DNA from: Streptosporangiaceae bacterium
Lineage (GTDB): Bacteria; Actinomycetota; Actinomycetes; Streptosporangiales; Streptosporangiaceae
Direction: 5' to 3'
Length of the DNA stretch: 5,214 nt
Assembly: GCA_030045215.1 (NCBI GenBank)
Contig: JASIBJ010000433.1
Location: 1 to 5,214, forward strand
Shown here: piece by piece, positions 1 through 4,853 of the stretch
How positions within the stretch are numbered: the stretch's first letter is position 1
Layout of the letters: each line of letters begins with the position of its first letter
The notes under the pieces: generated by a model
What the model saw: the letters and a program-made list of their open reading frames with translations, nothing else
Database searches by the model: none
Told to the model about the DNA's origin: nothing
Position numbers and translations under genes: made by a program

Positions 1-171
1 GCCACGATGGCGTGCAGCAACTGCCAGAGCCCGGTCGCGGTCGGGGCTAAGTTCTGCCCGGAGTGCGGGACCGCGACGAGCAAGCACTGCACGAACTGCA
101 ACGCCAGCCTCAGCCCCGCTGCGAAGTTCTGTGCCGAGTGCGGGACGCCGACGGCACCGCCGTCGGCATAA
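1..171 (+). CDS. C-terminal double zinc ribbon of a protein truncated by the window edge
   Basis: Frame 1 is open from the left edge to the TAA at 169-171, giving 56 visible residues. Four CxxC knuckles are present, at visible residues 5/8, 19/22, 30/33 and 44/47. They form two consecutive C4 zinc ribbons, each ending in a KFCxECG-type motif, followed by a short Pro/Ala tail. This arrangement is the DZR (double zinc ribbon) type often found at the C-terminus of bacterial SPFH/band-7 or virion-core-like proteins and of various regulatory proteins. The catalytic or scaffold part lies outside the window, so the full function cannot be named. An in-frame ATG at 7 exists, but it leaves no room for anything except the ribbons, and I take the gene to continue upstream. 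The next gene, 148 bp downstream on the same strand, also begins with a zinc ribbon, which suggests a shared functional group. Confidence 0.8.
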   Translation, partial: ATMACSNCQSPVAVGAKFCPECGTATSKHCTNCNASLSPAAKFCAECGTPTAPPSA

Positions 172-319
172 CGCGAAGCAGCCAGCCGGCCCTCCGCTAC
201 GATCACAGCCACCATTACCACATCCGGCGATCCGGCCTGCATAGCGGGAGACCCGGCATCTGCCCATTCACAGACCCCGCCGTCACGCTCATTGCCCCCG
301 ACTAGAAAGGCCTGTCCGG

Positions 320-1120
320 ATGGATAGGATTGAGTGCCAGTGGTGCAAGGCGCAGAACCCGCCCGATCGCACGAGCTGCTCGACCTGCGGTGCTCCGCTC
401 GACAAGCGCAATCTCGTCTCTGACTCGGGCTGGACCGAGGCGCCGCGCCTGCGGGACATGACCGAGTTCAGGTTCTCCAACTCCACCTGCCAGATCGAGG
501 GCGAGATCGTCCCCGTCGCCGAGCTGGCGCTGTCGCAGGGTGACTCCGTCTTCTTCGAGCATCACGTCATGCTCTGGAAAGAGCCGCAAGTGCCGATGTC
601 GGCCATGAATACCAGCGGCGGCGCCCGGCGGATGGTGGGCGGCATGCCGCACATCCTGAGCATCGCGCACGGTCCCGGCCGCATCGCGCTGTCCAGGGAC
701 GCCACCGGCGAGGTCGTTGTGCTGCCGATCCACCCGACCCACGAGATCGACGTGCGGGAGCACGCGTTCCTGGCCGGCACGCACACGCTGAACTACTCGT
801 TCGTGCGGATCAAGGGCCTGGCCAATGTGCTGCACGGCGGTAGCGGCATGTACATGGATCGGTTCGTCACCGGTGGCGATCAGGGCCTGCTGCTGCTGCA
901 CGGATACGGCAACGTCTTCCAGAAGACGCTGCAGCCGAACGAGAAGATCCTGATCGAGCCGGGAGGGTTCCTGTACAAGGACTCATCGGTGCAGATGGAC
1001 ACCGTCCAGCAGCGGTTCAAGACCGGCATGATGGGCAGCCACAGCATGTACCTGGCCGAGATGACCGGGCCCGGCCGGGTCGGCATCCAGTCCATGTACG
1101 TTCACCACAGCACCGAGTAG
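320..1120 (+). CDS. Zinc ribbon-AIM24 family protein (paralogue A)
   Basis: This is a 266-aa protein of unknown biochemical role. Residues 6/9 and 20/23 form a CxxC...CxxC zinc ribbon ending in CGAP. From about residue 45 to the end lies an AIM24-type (DUF124) beta-rich domain with two lobes. One has a GPGRIAL strand-turn at 118-124 followed by VVVLPI. The other has GLLLLHGYGN at 189-198, then a PNEKILIEPGG segment at 206-216 and a closing GPGRVGIQS at 250-258. AIM24 proteins are named from a yeast mitochondrial member; bacterial members are mostly uncharacterised. There is no signal peptide or membrane segment, so a cytoplasmic location is inferred. The ATG is preceded by GAAAGG at 305-310, nine bases away, and it is the only start that keeps the whole ribbon. 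The gene lies 10 bp upstream of its paralogue and is probably co-transcribed with it. Confidence 0.88.
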   Translation: MDRIECQWCKAQNPPDRTSCSTCGAPLDKRNLVSDSGWTEAPRLRDMTEFRFSNSTCQIEGEIVPVAELALSQGDSVFFEHHVMLWKEPQVPMSAMNTSGGARRMVGGMPHILSIAHGPGRIALSRDATGEVVVLPIHPTHEIDVREHAFLAGTHTLNYSFVRIKGLANVLHGGSGMYMDRFVTGGDQGLLLLHGYGNVFQKTLQPNEKILIEPGGFLYKDSSVQMDTVQQRFKTGMMGSHSMYLAEMTGPGRVGIQSMYVHHSTE

Positions 1121-1126
1121 GCGGCC

Positions 1127-1130
1127 GGAG
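1127..1130 (+). promoter_or_regulatory. Shine-Dalgarno-like GGAG directly abutting the ATG
   Basis: The only purine-rich SD-like element before the ATG at 1131 is GGAG, with no spacer at all. Normal bacterial spacing is about 5-9 bases. No other in-frame start fits: there is none between the upstream stop and 1131, and a later start would cut into the zinc ribbon. Translation is therefore likely to depend on coupling from the stop of paralogue A at 1118-1120, ten bases upstream. This is inference from spacing. Confidence 0.45.
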
Positions 1131-2021
1131 ATGACGACGCCGACGACGAGTTACACCTGCCCGTACTGCCGCGTGCCGAGCGAGGGCGGAGGATCGACGT
1201 GCCCGCACTGCGGCGCGCCGGTGGACGTCCGCGAGCGCGTCTCCAAGTCGGGCTGGGCCGAGCAGCCGCCGATCAGGGACATGGCCCGCATCCGCTTCAA
1301 CCGCTCTACCTGCCAGATCAGCGGCAAGTACGTCCCGGTGGCCGAGATGAAGCTCGACCAGCAGGATTCGGTTTACTTTTCCCACCACGTGCTGCTGCAC
1401 TGCGACACCACCGTGCAGCTCGACATGATGCGCATGGCCAGCGGCTGGAACCGGATGCTGGCCGGGATGCCGCTGCTGATGATGACGGCCAAGGGGCCCG
1501 GTTACATCGCGCTCAGCGCCGACGCCCCGGGGGAGACGATCGTGGTGCCGCTGCCCCCCAACCATGCGGTCGACGTCGTCGAGCACCGGTTCCTGACCGC
1601 GACCGGGAACGTTTCCTACCGCTGGGAGAACTCGGGGATCTGGTACACCACCCAGAACGGCGACGACCAGGAGTGGCACTACCCGCTCGGGCAGACCATG
1701 GACCGGTTCACCGCCCAGGGCGGCCCGGGCCTGCTGCTGCTCCACGCCCCCGGGAACGCCTTCATTCGCGACCTGCGGCCGAACGAGCGGATCCTCGTGC
1801 AGCCGGGTGGCCTGATCTGGAAAGACCGATCGGTCCGGATGTTCCTGCACTTCGAGTACCCGCACGGCCAGTACTGGTTCAGCTCGGCCCGGTGGCAAGC
1901 CAAGTCGATCTGGCTGACCCTGCAGGGCCCTGGCCGGGTGGCTGTGCAGTCGGTATTCGAGCCCCCCGAGATGGCCGGGGCGGTGCGCAGCAGTTCGGGC
2001 GCGACCACGCAGTACTGGTAG
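1131..2021 (+). CDS. Zinc ribbon-AIM24 family protein (paralogue B)
   Basis: This 296-aa protein aligns with paralogue A over nearly its whole length. It has a C4 ribbon at residues 10/13 and 24/27, then the shared SGW, RDM and FxxSTCQI blocks (about 40-63). AIM24 landmarks follow: KGPGYIALS at 121-129, GPGLLLLHAPGN at 198-209, PNERILVQPGG at 217-227 and GPGRVAVQS at 266-274. Unlike paralogue A, it carries an aromatic segment between about 163 and 188 (WENSGIWY, then a GDD and HYPLG motif), about seven residues longer than the corresponding stretch in A. It also has a second extension around 239-255 rich in Phe, Tyr and Trp, and a longer Ser/Thr tail ending in QYW. No signal peptide or membrane segment is seen. 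The molecular role is unknown; tandem duplication suggests a hetero-oligomer or divided binding specificity, which is inference. Its end faces the convergent SDR gene. Confidence 0.88.
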   Translation: MTTPTTSYTCPYCRVPSEGGGSTCPHCGAPVDVRERVSKSGWAEQPPIRDMARIRFNRSTCQISGKYVPVAEMKLDQQDSVYFSHHVLLHCDTTVQLDMMRMASGWNRMLAGMPLLMMTAKGPGYIALSADAPGETIVVPLPPNHAVDVVEHRFLTATGNVSYRWENSGIWYTTQNGDDQEWHYPLGQTMDRFTAQGGPGLLLLHAPGNAFIRDLRPNERILVQPGGLIWKDRSVRMFLHFEYPHGQYWFSSARWQAKSIWLTLQGPGRVAVQSVFEPPEMAGAVRSSSGATTQYW

Positions 2022-2046
2022 CTGCCGCTCGTCTGCTGGGCCCAGG

Positions 2047-2067
2047 TCCGGCGCCGTCCCGGCCGGA
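2047..2067. terminator. Weak inverted repeat between convergent gene ends
   Basis: TCCGGC at 2047-2052 and GCCGGA at 2062-2067 form a perfect 6-bp stem with a 9-base loop. It sits in the 63-bp gap between two convergent stop codons (2019-2021 on + and 2085-2087 on -). The position suits a bidirectional terminator, and actinobacterial terminators often lack a U-tract, as here. The stem is short, and such repeats occur by chance in GC-rich DNA, so the call is weak. Confidence 0.3.
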
Positions 2068-2084
2068 GTTGCCATCCCGGGCTC

Positions 2085-2858
2085 CTAGCGCCGCAGCCTG
2101 CGCCACAGCGGCCGGGGGATCAGCCGCAGCCCCACCGACAGCGGGCGCAGCCCTCGCGGTACCCACACGACGGGTGCGCGCCCGGCCAGCGCGGCGGCCA
2201 CGGCCCTGCCGACCTGGCCGGGGGTCGTCGACATCGGCGCCGGGCTGAGCCCTTGCGTCATCCGGCCGGCCACGAATCCCGGCCGCACCAGCACGACGCG
2301 CACTCCGCTGCCATGCAGGGAATCGGCCAGCCCGCGGCCGAACGCGTCCAGGCCCGCCTTCGCGGCACCGTAGACGAAATTGGCCCTGCGCGGGCGGATA
2401 GCGGCCACCGACGAGAGAATCACAATCGTGCCGCTGCCTTGAGCGCGCATCCGCTCGGCAATCGCGAGCACCGCTGTTACGTTGCCGGTGAGGTTCGTCT
2501 GCACTACCATCCCCGCCCGGGCCGGGTCGCTCGCGAGCACGTCCTGCCCGACGAGCACGCCCGCGGCGGCGATGACCAGGTCCACCGGGCCCGCGCTGAA
2601 CACCGCATCGGCCAGCGCCGTGTGCCCGGCCGGCTCGGTGGCGTCGTAGTACACCGTCACGACCCTGCACGGCAGTTGCCCGCCCGCTGCCGCCAGCCGC
2701 CGCTGGTCCCGGCCGGCGAGCACGACCTCGCATGCGGCCGGCAGTGCCATCGCGGCCAGGATGGCCAGGCCGAGTTCGCTCGTGCCGCCGAGGAGCAGCA
2801 CCCGCCGCGGCCAGGCCCGGTGCGCCGCCGCGGCCGACCTGCTACGCCCAGCTCTCAC
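2085..2858 (-). CDS. DprE2-like short-chain dehydrogenase/reductase
   Basis: This 257-aa protein is a classical SDR. The nucleotide-binding glycine motif is GGTSELG at residues 24-30. A basic GRD follows at 49-51, after the second strand, which is compatible with NADPH. An AAAG at 97-100 replaces NNAG. Catalytic residues are visible as N122, S150, Y163 and K167 (YxxxK), and RPG lies at 192-194. The opening VLLLGGTSELGLAI, the RRANFVYG block ahead of the catalytic lysine and the IPRPLWRRL tail closely resemble mycobacterial DprE2. DprE2 reduces the 2-keto intermediate made by DprE1 to decaprenylphosphoryl-arabinose. Length matches that family (about 254 aa). No DprE1 oxidase gene is visible in the window, so the substrate remains inferred. 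The GTG start is supported by its GTGA overlap with the upstream small gene. No strong SD precedes it, consistent with coupled translation. Confidence 0.85.
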   Translation of the reverse strand: MRAGRSRSAAAAHRAWPRRVLLLGGTSELGLAILAAMALPAACEVVLAGRDQRRLAAAGGQLPCRVVTVYYDATEPAGHTALADAVFSAGPVDLVIAAAGVLVGQDVLASDPARAGMVVQTNLTGNVTAVLAIAERMRAQGSGTIVILSSVAAIRPRRANFVYGAAKAGLDAFGRGLADSLHGSGVRVVLVRPGFVAGRMTQGLSPAPMSTTPGQVGRAVAAALAGRAPVVWVPRGLRPLSVGLRLIPRPLWRRLRR

Positions 2859-3052
2859 TGCCGAGGCTGTCCGTACGACTGACTTCCGCAGCGCTCGCGC
2901 GATGGATCTGCGTTATCCGCGACGGCGATGCCCTCCAGCGCGAACGACGTGATTAACGGTGCCAGGAAAGCTTTTGCCGCAGACCTTCGCATGAATACGC
3001 GCCTGTTTGTGCCGACCCCGGAAAACTGGGCATGCTCGTGCGTTTCGCTCAT
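2855..3052 (-). CDS. 65-aa protein with a Tat-like signal region
   Basis: This small protein has a polar N-terminus and then a twin-arginine motif, NRRVFMR, at residues 16-22. A hydrophobic stretch follows (about 24-45, including FLAPLITSFALEGIAVA) and ends in an AVA that suits signal peptidase after residue 45. Cleavage would leave a mature peptide of only 20 residues, hydrophilic and containing one Cys (C55). The pattern of RR followed by a short FLAPxxxSFAL-like segment resembles many tiny actinobacterial proteins of unknown function, by recollection rather than by search. The ATG at 3052 is chosen over an in-frame ATG at 3088 because a perfect GGAGG lies seven bases before it. The stop overlaps the GTG of the SDR gene as GTGA, so the two form one translationally coupled operon. 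I do not recognise a specific function. Confidence 0.72.
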   Translation of the reverse strand: MSETHEHAQFSGVGTNRRVFMRRSAAKAFLAPLITSFALEGIAVADNADPSRERCGSQSYGQPRQ

Positions 3053-3059
3053 GTCACGT

Positions 3060-3064
3060 CCTCC
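3060..3064 (-). promoter_or_regulatory. Consensus Shine-Dalgarno fixing the start of the 65-aa gene
   Basis: Read on the minus strand, this is GGAGG, with a seven-base spacer to the ATG at 3052-3050. The farther in-frame ATG at 3088 has no such element, so this site decides the start. Confidence 0.75.
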
Positions 3065-3645
3065 GAATGAGTAGATTGGCACGCGCATTGCATAACCAGG
3101 AGCCCGGCGTCATAGGACGAAGCCGCGGAGATTGACACCGTGATCACCACTATAGCTTTCCTGTGAGAAGAATAAGAAAGCAGTCGACGTTTCCCTTCCC
3201 TGCGCCTTATCAGCTGTCAGCCGCGCAGCTATACCTGAGTGGGCTGCCACCATCATTACCATGACAGCGATGACAGGACGCCAGTCATACATCCGCGTCT
3301 GGGGGAACAGGGCTCGCTCCTCGGCATCGGCCATCAATTCCTACCAAAACAGGCGAGAATGACGCCGTCCGGTCCGCGGTCGCTGCTTCTGCGCGGCAGG
3401 AGCCAAGCGTTCCTCGTGGTCGGATCACCCACAGGCAAAATCGCCCCATATATGGCACGGCGCGTTCTGAGTGCAGGGCGTCTACCGATCAGCGTGGCGG
3501 CACGTCTGGCGTCTGATTCACCATCGACGCGTTGATACTGCGACAGAGCGCAGCGCCCTGAAGCGCGAACAAGCTGCGCGTTTGCCTGCGGCCGCTCAGA
3601 TGCGGGCTGGCTCGATGAGTCGCGGCCAACGGCCGGCTGACGGCC

Positions 3646-3669
3646 TGGTTAGCCATAAATGGCCAGCCA
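3646..3669. repeat. Imperfect inverted repeat in the gene-poor region
   Basis: TGGTTAGCCAT at 3646-3656 and ATGGCCAGCCA at 3659-3669 pair at 9 of 11 positions, or 10 of 11 as RNA counting one G-U. They are separated by two bases. As RNA this would fold as a stem with an A/U-rich apical loop. There is no U-tract and no gene ending nearby, so its role is unknown and chance is possible. Confidence 0.3.
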
Positions 3670-4112
3670 CAGAGCGCGTCGCCGGTCCGCAAAGACCGTG
3701 AGATCGGCCTTGGCGCAAACGGCCTTCGGCTGGGCCGGGAGGCCATTCTGCTGGGCAGCCCCGCGCGCGGCCCGCGGCCGCAGCGACCCGCGCTCCTGCC
3801 CGGGCGGCGGTCTCGTGCAGCGGTTCGGCGGGGGAGGCAGGCGGGCCAGCCCACCCGCCGCGCGTCCGGCGCCCCGTAACCCGCGGCGTTGCGCAGCCAT
3901 GCAACCGCCGCAGCCGTCCCCTGAGGCTGCCTGGTGTGCCGAACGGTGTCACCGCAACAGGAGACGACAATAACAACAATGATTAACACTAGTCACGATT
4001 TTGGGAGCTATCTATTTACCTGCTAAAAACGGCGACGTAGAGTACGCGTGCTAGCCGACGGCTGGCCGCGTTCGAGACAACGACGACAAGGAAGTCTGAG
4101 GGGAAGCGGCCA

Positions 4113-4172
4113 ATGGATCTACAGTCGTCCTCTGTCGACGAGCGCTGCTGGCGAGAGGAAACCGGTGGCTGA
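4113..4172 (+). CDS. Candidate 19-aa leader ORF overlapping the cupredoxin start
   Basis: An ATG at 4113 opens 19 codons (MDLQSSSVDERCWREETGG) ending at the TGA at 4170-4172. An AGGGGA at 4099-4104 lies eight bases upstream, so it has a plausible ribosome site. The frame differs from that of the cupredoxin and runs across that gene's GTG start (4165) and its SD, overlapping by eight bases. Such an arrangement would make cupredoxin translation depend on ribosomes terminating on the leader. The peptide is hydrophilic, with one Cys and one Trp, and has no known relatives that I recognise. It may be fortuitous. Confidence 0.3.
   Translation: MDLQSSSVDERCWREETGG
4154..4159 (+). promoter_or_regulatory. 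Shine-Dalgarno AGAGGA that sets the cupredoxin start
   Basis: AGAGGA lies five bases before the GTG at 4165. The longest in-frame ORF could begin at a GTG at 4048, but that extension encodes an Arg/Ser-rich stretch ahead of the membrane segment and lacks a ribosome site. The start at 4165 places the hydrophobic anchor directly after a short basic N-terminus. Confidence 0.65.
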
Positions 4173-4569
4173 ATTACGTGGCATTCTCGCCCGAGTACCG
4201 CGCATCTTTCTAGTCGCTCCCGGGATTCTGGCGGGGATTTTAGTACCTGCCGTCATCGTGGGGAACCCCAAGCCGGCTCCGCCGAATACCGTGGGCATGT
4301 CCTTCATGGACTTCGCCGGCCCGGACATCGTGTACATCCACCGGGGCCAGTACCTCACGTTCGTCGACAGCTCGCGCAATATCCACGAGATCGGGCCAGG
4401 CCAGAACGGGCGTATCACCACCCCGGTGCCCGGCGAGCCGCTGATTGGCTACCACCTGATGCAATCGAACTCCGTCTACAAGACCGGCCCGTGGCTGACA
4501 CCCGGCACGTACTACGTGACCTGCGGCCTCCACCCGATGATGAACCTCACGGTCGTGGTCCTGCGCTGA
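4165..4569 (+). CDS. Membrane-anchored or exported cupredoxin (plastocyanin/amicyanin-like)
   Basis: This 134-aa protein begins with a short basic N-terminus (R5, R10, R13). A hydrophobic segment follows at about 14-32 (IFLVAPGILAGILVPAVIV) and acts as an anchor or uncleaved signal. From about 42 to the end is a single cupredoxin beta-sandwich. The type-1 copper ligands look complete: His74 in NIHEIG, then Cys120, His123 and Met126 in a TCGLHPMM motif. The C-x2-H-x2-M spacing matches amicyanin rather than plastocyanin (C-x2-H-x4-M). The family carries single electrons or holds copper outside the cytoplasm. No partner oxidase or dehydrogenase is visible. The next gene on the strand is the 28-aa microprotein, 69 bp downstream. 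No lipobox cysteine is present near the N-terminus, so a lipoprotein is unlikely. The redox partner is unknown. Confidence 0.85.
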   Translation: MAELRGILARVPRIFLVAPGILAGILVPAVIVGNPKPAPPNTVGMSFMDFAGPDIVYIHRGQYLTFVDSSRNIHEIGPGQNGRITTPVPGEPLIGYHLMQSNSVYKTGPWLTPGTYYVTCGLHPMMNLTVVVLR

Positions 4570-4613
4570 CCGTGGCCGCCGGCAACCCATTGACCACTCC
4601 CACAACACATTGG

Positions 4614-4625
4614 CCGAGTACTCGG
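4614..4625. repeat. Perfect 12-bp palindrome next to a ribosome binding site
   Basis: CCGAGTACTCGG is fully self-complementary and ends one base before the AAGGAGG of the microprotein gene. It could be an operator for a dimeric repressor or, as RNA, a small CCGA/TCGG hairpin beside the ribosome site. No known regulator consensus is recognised. Confidence 0.45.
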
Positions 4626-4632
4626 AAGGAGG
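4626..4632 (+). promoter_or_regulatory. Consensus Shine-Dalgarno AAGGAGG of the 28-aa gene
   Basis: AAGGAGG matches the 16S anti-SD in full and lies six bases before the ATG at 4639. It is the strongest ribosome site in the window and the main reason to believe the very short ORF it serves. Confidence 0.75.
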
Positions 4633-4638
4633 GAAACC

Positions 4639-4725
4639 ATGCGTTCTAGCGTCAAGCACCTGCGTTACGTGCTGGGCTCGCTCAGCGCAGTGCTGTTCAG
4701 CGCAGCCGCCGCCGCCAGCGTCTAA
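4639..4725 (+). CDS. 28-aa hydrophobic microprotein
   Basis: The ORF encodes 28 residues and ends with TAA at 4723-4725. The N-terminus is basic (MRSSVKHLR). Residues 10-28 form an uninterrupted small or hydrophobic stretch (YVLGSLSAVLFSAAAAASV), so the peptide is essentially a signal-peptide-like or single-span membrane segment. It contains no cysteine and no charged residue after R9. A perfect AAGGAGG at optimal spacing supports real translation. It lies between a cupredoxin gene and a PaaK-like gene and is followed 21 bases later by a strong hairpin. It could be a membrane microprotein, a precursor of a released hydrophobic peptide, or a leader peptide whose translation controls the hairpin. 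The family is not recognised. Another possibility is the start of a decayed secreted protein cut short by the TAA. Confidence 0.6.
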   Translation: MRSSVKHLRYVLGSLSAVLFSAAAAASV

Positions 4726-4746
4726 CCGCGAAGGCCGATGAGGTTC

Positions 4747-4792
4747 CGTGCGGGCCGGCGCAACCCGACCTCGGGCAGCGCCGGCCCGCACG
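4747..4792 (+). terminator. Perfect 15-bp-stem hairpin between microprotein and ligase genes
   Basis: The arm at 4747-4761 (CGTGCGGGCCGGCGC) is the exact reverse complement of 4778-4792. The 16-base loop itself contains CCCG (4764-4767) and CGGG (4772-4775), which can extend the stem past a two-by-two internal bulge to a four-base tip. The result is one long, almost continuous GC-rich hairpin. It starts 21 bases after the microprotein stop and ends 61 bases before the ATG of the ligase gene. There is no U-tract, which is common in actinobacterial terminators. It could terminate the microprotein transcript, attenuate the downstream gene, or protect an upstream mRNA end. The structure is directly visible; its role is inferred. 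Confidence 0.65.
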
Positions 4793-4853
4793 CCCGGGAC
4801 CCGCATGCACTGAGGCAGTCGCACTCGCGATCGCACAAGGACGGAACGAAGCG

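Larger units (their letters stand above)
3053..4112. other. About 1 kb with no convincing gene
   Basis: No open frame here combines a good ribosome site, plausible residue composition and recognisable motifs. Composition is patchy. About 3090-3350 is less GC-rich. About 3560-3960 is extremely GC-rich, and overlapping frames stay open there on both strands simply for lack of A/T. Their translations are Arg/Pro/Ala/Gly-rich and low in acidic and hydrophobic residues. About 3965-4030 is A/T-rich (runs such as AATAACAACAATGATTAAC) and is the likeliest place for the promoter of the cupredoxin gene downstream, although I cannot assign clean -35 and -10 boxes. The divergent promoter for the minus-strand operon should lie just above 3052. 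The GC-rich core could be a decayed gene, but no family is recognisable. Confidence 0.55.

Noticed and set aside
1199..2248. Long + frame of 349 codons across paralogue B and the SDR gene
   Set aside because: It is a frame shadow of the AIM24 gene, with Arg/Ala/Pro-rich translation, and continues into the antisense of the SDR gene.
3132..3156. TTGACA followed by TATAGC on the + strand, resembling a promoter
   Set aside because: The spacer is only 13 bases, far below the usual 16-18, and no gene on the + strand starts soon after it.
3110..3334. Minus-strand 74-75 codon ORF with one hydrophobic segment
   Set aside because: It has only a weak AGGA close to the ATG and no recognisable family. 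Its second half has poor codon bias, including a TTA codon. It could be real, but the evidence does not support calling it.
3840..3859. 6-bp inverted repeat GGCGGG/CCCGCC
   Set aside because: A short stem made only of G and C is expected by chance in this very GC-rich stretch, and no gene end lies beside it.
3659..3973. Plus-strand open frame of 104 codons
   Set aside because: It has very few acidic residues, biased Arg/Ala/Pro composition and no SD, and it opposes equally open minus frames.
3489..3989. Minus-strand open frame of 166 codons, with overlapping frames of 127 and 83 codons
   Set aside because: All lie in the extreme GC core and have Arg/Pro/Gly-rich translations without domain motifs or a convincing ribosome site. 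They overlap each other in different frames.
4048..4164. N-terminal extension of the cupredoxin from a GTG at 4048
   Set aside because: There is no ribosome site at 4048 and the extension is Arg/Ser-rich. The GTG at 4165 has AGAGGA at good spacing and places the membrane segment near the N-terminus.
4827..4834. 8-bp palindrome GCGATCGC before the ligase start
   Set aside because: It is short, common in GC-rich genomes and not linked to any other signal.
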